Of a stretch of DNA of 64,000 nt, positions 58,501 through 64,000 are shown piece after piece. The DNA comes from Botrytis cinerea B05.10 (Eukaryota > Ascomycota > Leotiomycetes > Helotiales > Sclerotiniaceae). Position 1 is the first letter of the stretch, and the number at the start of each line of letters is the position of its first letter. The position numbers and the translations under genes are program-made. The notes below the pieces were generated by a model. The model was not told where the DNA came from and ran no database searches. It saw only the letters and a list, made by a program, of their open reading frames with translations. Where the stretch lies: the NCBI RefSeq assembly GCF_000143535.2, contig NC_037310.1, forward strand, positions 806,001-870,000, read 5' to 3'.

Positions 58501-60568
58501 CTGACAGACAGCTTGTGATACTTGGGAAATCCCATTGACAGCCCGCCCCCACGGAGCACCATAGGACCCTCAGGCGGGAACGAGATCGGATTGCTTTGTC
58601 TAACATTAGGCTATGCTATGCGATGCGATGCAATGCGATGCTACTCGTATGCTATGCTATGTGGTACATGTTAGGTTGCAGTAGCAATGGAATGTGAGTA
58701 GGAATTGCCCGATCTTCCTCGGTGTCGGTGTCGGTGTCGGAGGATACGAGGAGATATGAGTACTGCCGCAAAAGCAAAGAAACCCCCGACCGACAACCAA
58801 AGTGTCCATGGATTTTCCATAGAGGGCCAGATCGGATGGCTTCATGTTCATCAATGTGGACCAGCGGCACTATAGACGCACTGTGGAACCTCAGAATGGG
58901 AACTGTACAGAGGATATACAGCAGTTCACCCTTGACAGGGAACCTGGAACGCGACAAGGAAGCGAATGGATGAAGGGGTGAAGGGTCTAGAAATACAAAA
59001 TGCGAAACATTAATCGATCAACCACAATTTGGTGAGAGATGACTGAAGATAATTGGATGCCGAAGACCCAACATGGAGCCAACATGATCTGATTGATATT
59101 CTCGTTTGCTCACCTCGTCAAACAGACACCAAATATGAAATGTCCCAGTCACAGTCCCCCAGTCATGAGCTGACGCATCTGGATTAGACACTTTTTCTTT
59201 TACCATCTGCTCAGTTGGTACCGTACTTTGCTGGATTCCCAATCCACTGCACTACCCCGTAGATTTTCATGTTTCTAGAACAAATTTCTAAAGAATCTAT
59301 TTAAATGATTCCTCATTTGGATTCTGTAGGATTTCCCCAATAAATTGGCTGAGACTTGGTTTTGCTTTCCGATTCCGGTATCCTCTTTTCTGCTTTGGGA
59401 TATTGTCTTGGAGACCGTGGGGTTCAATCAATGGCTCTTTGGCCAATATGTGCTCAAGATTGGCTATAGTTAGTTACAACTTACGAGTAAGTCTTCCATT
59501 CTATCTGGGTCCTATTCCATCTAATCCATGAATTCTGCGCCATCCAGACCAAACAAATGACTCTACCATGCATTTCTCTCCTTGCAATCTAGATTCGTTG
59601 CACTTCCTTTTCCGTAAACGTTGTACCTAATGCCTGATATCATCATCCCAAGGCTGCAGGTATACGGTACTTTCATTGCTCATAGTACGGTACTTTGGAC
59701 CCTTTCCATAGTGTGCATACTCCCTACCCCCTAGAACCCTGGCCCAAAATTAAGAGTCAGAGCAGGCGCCTTTTGTGGCTATAATTCGAACTGATGTTAC
59801 CAACAAACATGGGGCGAACCGTGGAAAATGGAGCGGAGTGAGAATAACGATAGGTTAAGAGACGCCCTCTACCCTTGTCAAAGTCACTCTCCCCTTGGAT
59901 GGGCGTCAGGCAGTTAGTCGCTAAGATGTCAGAAAGTACCAAGGTTCATAATCTGGGACCTCTTTGAGTAGTTACAGTTAGTCAGGTTGCAAGGTTCCAG
60001 ATATTCCCAGAGATTCACATTTGGGAACCATTTTCATACGTTTCTCAACGCCGAGCCTGTAAGGTTTCTCCCAGCTTTGACTACCTCAGTCATACTTATG
60101 ACGATGCGGAGTTATTGTACTATCGTGCCTGGAAATGGGAAAGGCAGCCTGTATAGTCTCCTTGCAATCTTCTCCCTATCTGAACATAGACACCGATCTA
60201 CCATGGGGCTCTCAGCCACTATCCAAGCATGGCCCTATGCAGGTGTTTTGCATGTTGTTGCTATGTATAATAATATAATTGTGATGTCTTCAGAAAAGAC
60301 TTATATACATTAAGCTCAAGATACTTAAACCCCCAGACCCTCTCCCCAATTCGTTTTTGTTTCAGCATTTCCAACTGCATCAAATATCAGATATAAACAT
60401 CCTCCATCCCAACATCCTTTCAAAGTTATTACTCTACATTTCAAACTCATCTCACACTCAATATCACCAAACAGCCTTCAAACACTCTCCAACACTCATC
60501 TGTCAAGTACATCCCCCAATATAATATCAACACCAACCAACACCAACAACCACCCACTTCCACCAAAA
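55542..60568. other. 5-kb gene-poor interval with simple repeats
   Basis: No gene could be supported. It contains a TTTGG/TTTGC-rich tract (about 56885-56965), a purine-rich AGAAGC stretch (56980-57085), a nine-copy 9-bp array (57442-57522), ATTATG repeats (about 57645-57678), GTAAGACGTAA repeats (about 57711-57750) and GATGC/GCTAT repeats (58608-58662). ORFs up to 191 codons (for example 56794-57369 minus and 58010-58504 plus) are low complexity or unrecognised. The last 200 bp before 60569 are A/C-rich (CACCAACAACCACCCAC), typical of leaders of well-expressed fungal genes. Confidence 0.55.
57442..57522. repeat. 9-bp tandem array GTGGTAAGT, nine copies
   Basis: Nine perfect head-to-tail copies of GTGGTAAGT plus a partial tenth. 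Each unit contains GTAAGT, the strongest 5' splice-site word used by genes in this window. The minus-strand reading gives Thr-Leu-Thr repeats with no sign of a real protein. Confidence 0.93.
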
Positions 60569-60751
60569 ATGTCTACCGAATCCTTCCCAATCTCCAGTAT
60601 GTGAAATTCCTTGTTCCTGAGAGCCTTCTTCGGCAGTTATGGCTTAGAGGATTCTCATTCTATACATGCGCTCGTTGCTAACTGTTGCTTTGCAGACTCC
60701 ATCATGGCATTCAGAAGCCACCCAAGAGACAACGATGATGATGACCACTAA
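60569..60751 (+). CDS. Candidate spliced micro-gene encoding a 27-residue peptide
   Basis: Two exons, 60569-60596 and 60696-60751, joined across a 99-bp intron with a GTATGT donor, a TGCTAAC branch site 11-18 bp before the acceptor and a TTTGCAG acceptor. The product is MSTESFPISN then SIMAFRSHPRDNDDDDH, 27 residues. The ATG sits in a strong context (CCAAAAATGTC) after a long A/C-rich leader (CAACACCAACAACCACCCAC) like those of highly expressed fungal genes. The peptide has no signal sequence, no membrane segment and no C-terminal CaaX box, so it is not an obvious pheromone precursor. It ends in an acidic DNDDDDH tail. I recognise no family. The gene signals are good, but translation is not proven. 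It could instead be a spliced non-coding RNA or the first exons of a longer transcript. Confidence 0.45.
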
Positions 60752-63676
60752 ATACCTCACCATCTCTTTTGCCAGGTGTATCTACCATGGACTGAATGTT
60801 AGTATATCCTCGTTTTACTTTCTCTTTTCCTCCCGATCAATTTGGTGCTTTGGACAATTTCCCAAAGTGGACAATTGAGTACGAAAGTTTCGGATCGTCA
60901 AGACGAGGCTGGAACCTTGAGCAAGTGCAAAAAGGGTCTCAGACTCAAAGCCCTGGTCTTTTATTAGATTCTTAGTGGCCCTGAGTAGATGAAAGCTGCA
61001 AGAAGTTGCAAGGTCGGAATATGTAGCCGAGGCGGTACACTGCGTCACAGTACTTCTTAGTCCTTTTTTACGGAGGACTCTTTTGCTGTGACCAGATAAG
61101 CGACCCTTATCACATTCATCAGCCACTTCACCACCTTCACCACCCGCACGTTGCAAATGCCCCTTTTGCAGTGGACTGTATGATTGATTGCTTGCAACTG
61201 CATGGTGCTGGGTCCCATTGCACTGCACTGTCATCTGTTGCCCCGAAATGCCCTCTTTGCCCTCTTTGCCCTCTCTGCCCCAAAAGGCTCTTGGAAAAGA
61301 ATAAGTAAACAGGGCTCAAGGGGGCATACGGGGCGTACGGGACAGCAGGGACACAAGGGGACAAGTGTCAAAGAAGCAGAAACTCAAAAGCAACAAATAT
61401 TAATTATGAAGATCTGGAAAAACAAATTAAACTAATTAAAATCTGGTCAATAGATAATCCCGAACTTCACCATGTAGTCAACAATCTCAAAGCCGCCCCT
61501 CAAATTTCGATCACGAGTACAACATCAAATTAAAGATCGTATTGGATATACACCAGGCATTATTACCTTACCGACCTCCCCGACCTCACCTCTCCCCCCC
61601 CCCCCCCCCCCACACCGAAACGAAACGCAACGATATCAGATTCGCAAATCCCCAAAATCCCTACTTCCAATAGCCAGCCATAGCCCGTTTTCAGCCTTGC
61701 TCTCGCGCGACCGAAGTCTTCAATTCTTTCATTTTCCCCATCGATATCCCTCCCGTCAGGTTCCCCCTCAGCCCCTCCAGATGGATTGTCTATCTGCACC
61801 GCAGACGAACTCAGCACGTACCGAGTACCAACATCCACAGCACACGAAACTCCCTGGAGTGGCTCAGCACAACAACATCACATCATCCAACGTTCAGCCC
61901 GGACCATGAGACTTAGGCTGCCCTCTCTCCATGCAACTCTCACCAGTCTTCTCACATCCTCGCTTTTCCCCGACGGAGAACAGATACAAGAGCGTCATCA
62001 TTACTCACGATGCGTCGCCGTTTAAATCTCCACCGTGCCCAAGATCATGTACGACGGCATGTGAAGAATTTCGCGGATGCATCTAGAGATGACTCCTTCC
62101 TAGAAATAGACGAGCTGGAATCCTCGGGGCTGACATGTTCTCTTGGACCCCGTACTTTTTGTCCTCCAACACCACGGCCAGGATACGACGAATAGATGAA
62201 CGCTTTTTCTTCTTTTCCTTTCGGCGTTTTTAATTGGGAAGACTGGACCTATTTATTTTTAATCATCTTTTCTGGAGTCACCCGGCAGCGAGCGAGTCGT
62301 TTTTTTAGAATAATTTCCTTACACCATCCCCTTTTTCTTTTGTTTGTTTGGGTACCACATCAGGAGCTTGGAAGGAAGGATAGACGGGTATAGAATTGGC
62401 GGGACATGAATAAGGATATGGATAGCGACTCTTACAACGTTAGCTCTCGCGAGCGCCCTCAAAACTGATTTTGGGTCGAGTGTTTTGTTTTTTTCGCACT
62501 CTCTTATCTTACGACGACAAAGTCGGTGGGATCTGTTTCCTTTTCGCCATGTCTTATTAGTTTCCTTCCAAAAGAAGAGTCGCAAGATCAAATGGGAGGA
62601 TTTATGTATTTATAATAGACAGCTCTATCTCGCTATCGTAATGCCTTGGGTATTACTGTATATCAATCAAAACTATACTAGTCAAATTTACTGAATGATC
62701 GCATGATGTTTGAAGTTTGGTGATTGATTTCTATCTTTGCGTGGTGCGCAGTGCTGAGAGCATAGAATGTCTGCCTGCCTGCCTGCCTGCCCCCTTCATC
62801 GTCTCGCCAAATTTCGTGCGGATTGAAAGGCCTAATTTCTACTAGAACGACATGGGGAATTTCTTCTAATATGAGAATTAGACGGGATAACTTTCTCGTA
62901 CACTGTTTTGACGCAGGTCTTAGCACTATTCACTCTAGCACTATTCACTCTAGCACTATTCACTCTAGCACATTCAATTCAATTCAATTCAGCGCCATCT
63001 GAATTCTACCCCAACCTCCAATTCACTAAGAGAAGCTCAAGCTTCTTCCTCAAAAACATCGGTCCGCAAAACACCCAGGTCTACCTATACCTAGGTACTT
63101 ATATCCAAGACAACAGGAAATCCCATCCTCATAATCACAAGTCGAAGGTCTTACAGCCTATGCAGGTAGTATGTAAAGCTTAATCCACTTAACAAAAATG
63201 TAAAAACATAGTGGGGTGAGACAGTTGTGAGAGAAAAAACCCAAGTAGAAAAGAATTGTATCTCGTGACGTTTTATCAGGAAAAGATGATATCGAAATAT
63301 CTTCAAGTCAATGGGTGAATTAAGTATATTTATATAATATGGTATAGAAGGCCGTCTCGAGATATCTGCTGTTTCTCTTTCTTTCTATCTCTTATCTCAT
63401 CTCCTTCCTGTTAGAAAGTAAAATGTACTACAACCTCCAACTTTTCATCAAAATACTCTCCTCTCATCCCTATCGTCAGCCACCACCAGCAGTGACTGCG
63501 ATTTGATTTTTCATATTATCCACTCTTCTGCTCCCCTCGTATATTCTTCAAAAATAATACAATATTAAGTACAAGTATGATTCCACCATAGTAACATAAA
63601 ATGCAAGGAAAAGAGGTATCTAGCGTCAGCGCAAAAGTCAAAAATTGTTCCCTTCCAAAACACCCAGCCAAACTCC
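60752..63676. other. Gene-poor interval downstream of the micro-gene
   Basis: About 2.9 kb with no gene I can support. Notable content: a run of about 16 C at about 61595-61612, a TGCC tetranucleotide run (about 62769-62793) and a three-copy 15-bp repeat (62921-62965). ORFs at 61697-61909, 62010-62195 and 61563-61838 are unrecognised. The segment near 63677 is the 3' UTR of the ERF2-like gene. Confidence 0.5.
62921..62965. repeat. 15-bp tandem repeat, three copies (TAGCACTATTCACTC)
   Basis: Three perfect head-to-tail 15-bp units (62921-62935, 62936-62950, 62951-62965) followed by a partial TAGCAC and then an ATTCA/TTCAA run. Confidence 0.92.
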
Positions 63677-64000
63677 TCAGGTCGTCTGTCTCAAAGTTGT
63701 AGGCCCTTGAAACCCTTCCCCTTCCGTACTATGAACATTTTGCAATTCCATATTATTTCCTCCGCCCTGAAATTCCTTATTGATAGGCGCCGTTCGTTTT
63801 CCTCTTCGCTCGCCAAATCTTTGATCACCTTCTTCGTATTTGCGTTTAAAACTTAAGTAGGTTGGAGGTCGGGGTCGACAAAGCACAGCAATCCAGTTAC
63901 TGATAAAACTTCCCTGGGTAAATGGACGGTGGCGATCTTTCTTGATGAATTTGTGTGAATTGAGATATTCTCTTGTTGTCTCACCTCGACCCATGAGGAA
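63677..64000 (-). CDS. ERF2: Erf2-like DHHC palmitoyltransferase, C-terminal part (cut by window)
   Basis: Only the last exon, or part of it, is present. The frame is open from 64000 down to the stop at 63677. The sequence FLMGRGETTREYLNSHKF, then KDRHRPFTQGSFISNWIAVL and CRPRPPTYLSFKRKYEEGD, matches the region just after the DHHC catalytic domain of fungal Erf2, which includes the conserved TTRE motif. Erf2 with Erf4 palmitoylates Ras-type GTPases at the ER/Golgi. The DHHC core itself would lie past the window end, so activity cannot be judged here. The tail (FGERRGKRTAPINKEFQG and onward) is disordered. The ATG at 63994 is an internal Met, not the start. Confidence 0.85.
   Translation of the reverse strand, partial: FLMGRGETTREYLNSHKFIKKDRHRPFTQGSFISNWIAVLCRPRPPTYLSFKRKYEEGDQRFGERRGKRTAPINKEFQGGGNNMELQNVHSTEGEGFQGPTTLRQTT

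Noticed and set aside
58010..58504. 164-codon plus-strand ORF
   Set aside because: No domain or codon pattern supports it, an equally long ORF overlaps on the other strand, and it matches no family I know. A non-coding RNA is as likely.
60569..60751. Micro-gene as a mating pheromone precursor
   Set aside because: No CaaX box at the C-terminus and no signal peptide or repeated peptide unit, so neither a-factor nor alpha-factor type fits.

Overview
This is nuclear DNA of a filamentous ascomycete (Pezizomycotina, Leotiomycetes). Genes are dense and on both strands, with many short introns that start GTAAGT or similar, end in YAG and often contain a CTAAC-like branch site. The order APC5 - COX13 - APN2 - mating-type genes - SLA2 is the classic framework of the ascomycete mating-type (MAT) locus. 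A two-gene MAT1-1 set (a MAT1-1-5-like gene and the alpha-box gene MAT1-1-1) between APN2 and SLA2 matches what is known of heterothallic Botrytis, so Botrytis cinerea or a close relative is the best guess. The species call is an inference.

Layout. 1-5.9 kb: APC5 (5' end cut off), COX13 (minus) and APN2. 5.9-11.9 kb: the MAT1-1 region, with MAT1-1-5-like and MAT1-1-1 genes and two AT-rich gene-free flanks of about 1.6-1.7 kb. 11.9-15.4 kb: SLA2 (minus). 16.0-19.1 kb: an SMP-domain lipid-transfer protein, Nvj2-like (minus). 20.1-25.3 kb: REV3 (minus), divergent from SLU7 (25.7-27.1 kb). 27.5-29.5 kb: divergent ribosomal protein genes RPS9 and RPL21, which share a 262-bp promoter. 32.3-34.7 kb: SEC2. 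35.6-37.3 kb: SF3A1/PRP21. 42.2-44.7 kb: ASH1, a SET-domain histone methyltransferase. 45.3-46.5 kb: a RIM2-like mitochondrial carrier. 47.2-48.0 kb: SNX3/GRD19 (minus). 49.1-50.3 kb: a tetraspanin. 52.2-55.5 kb: a Zn2Cys6-type regulator. 60.6 kb: a candidate spliced 27-residue micro-gene. 63.7-64 kb: the 3' end of an ERF2-like palmitoyltransferase (minus), cut by the window.

Most genes are housekeeping: cell cycle, respiration, DNA repair and translesion synthesis, splicing, ribosome, endocytosis and secretion, chromatin. The variable part is the MAT region. Three long gene-poor stretches (29.5-32.2, 37.3-42.1 and 55.5-60.5 kb) carry simple-sequence repeats, minisatellites and strand-asymmetric DNA. 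I saw no intact transposon, rRNA, tRNA or CRISPR array. Exon boundaries were worked out by hand from reading frames, splice signals and expected protein sequence.

The points most worth a second look are the MAT1-1 idiomorph with its poorly understood MAT1-1-5 protein, the gene-free MAT1-1-1/SLA2 interval as a place to look for an opposite-mating-type relic, the 27-residue spliced micro-gene, an array of nine donor-like 9-mers at 57.4 kb, and several micro-exons of 8-13 bp.
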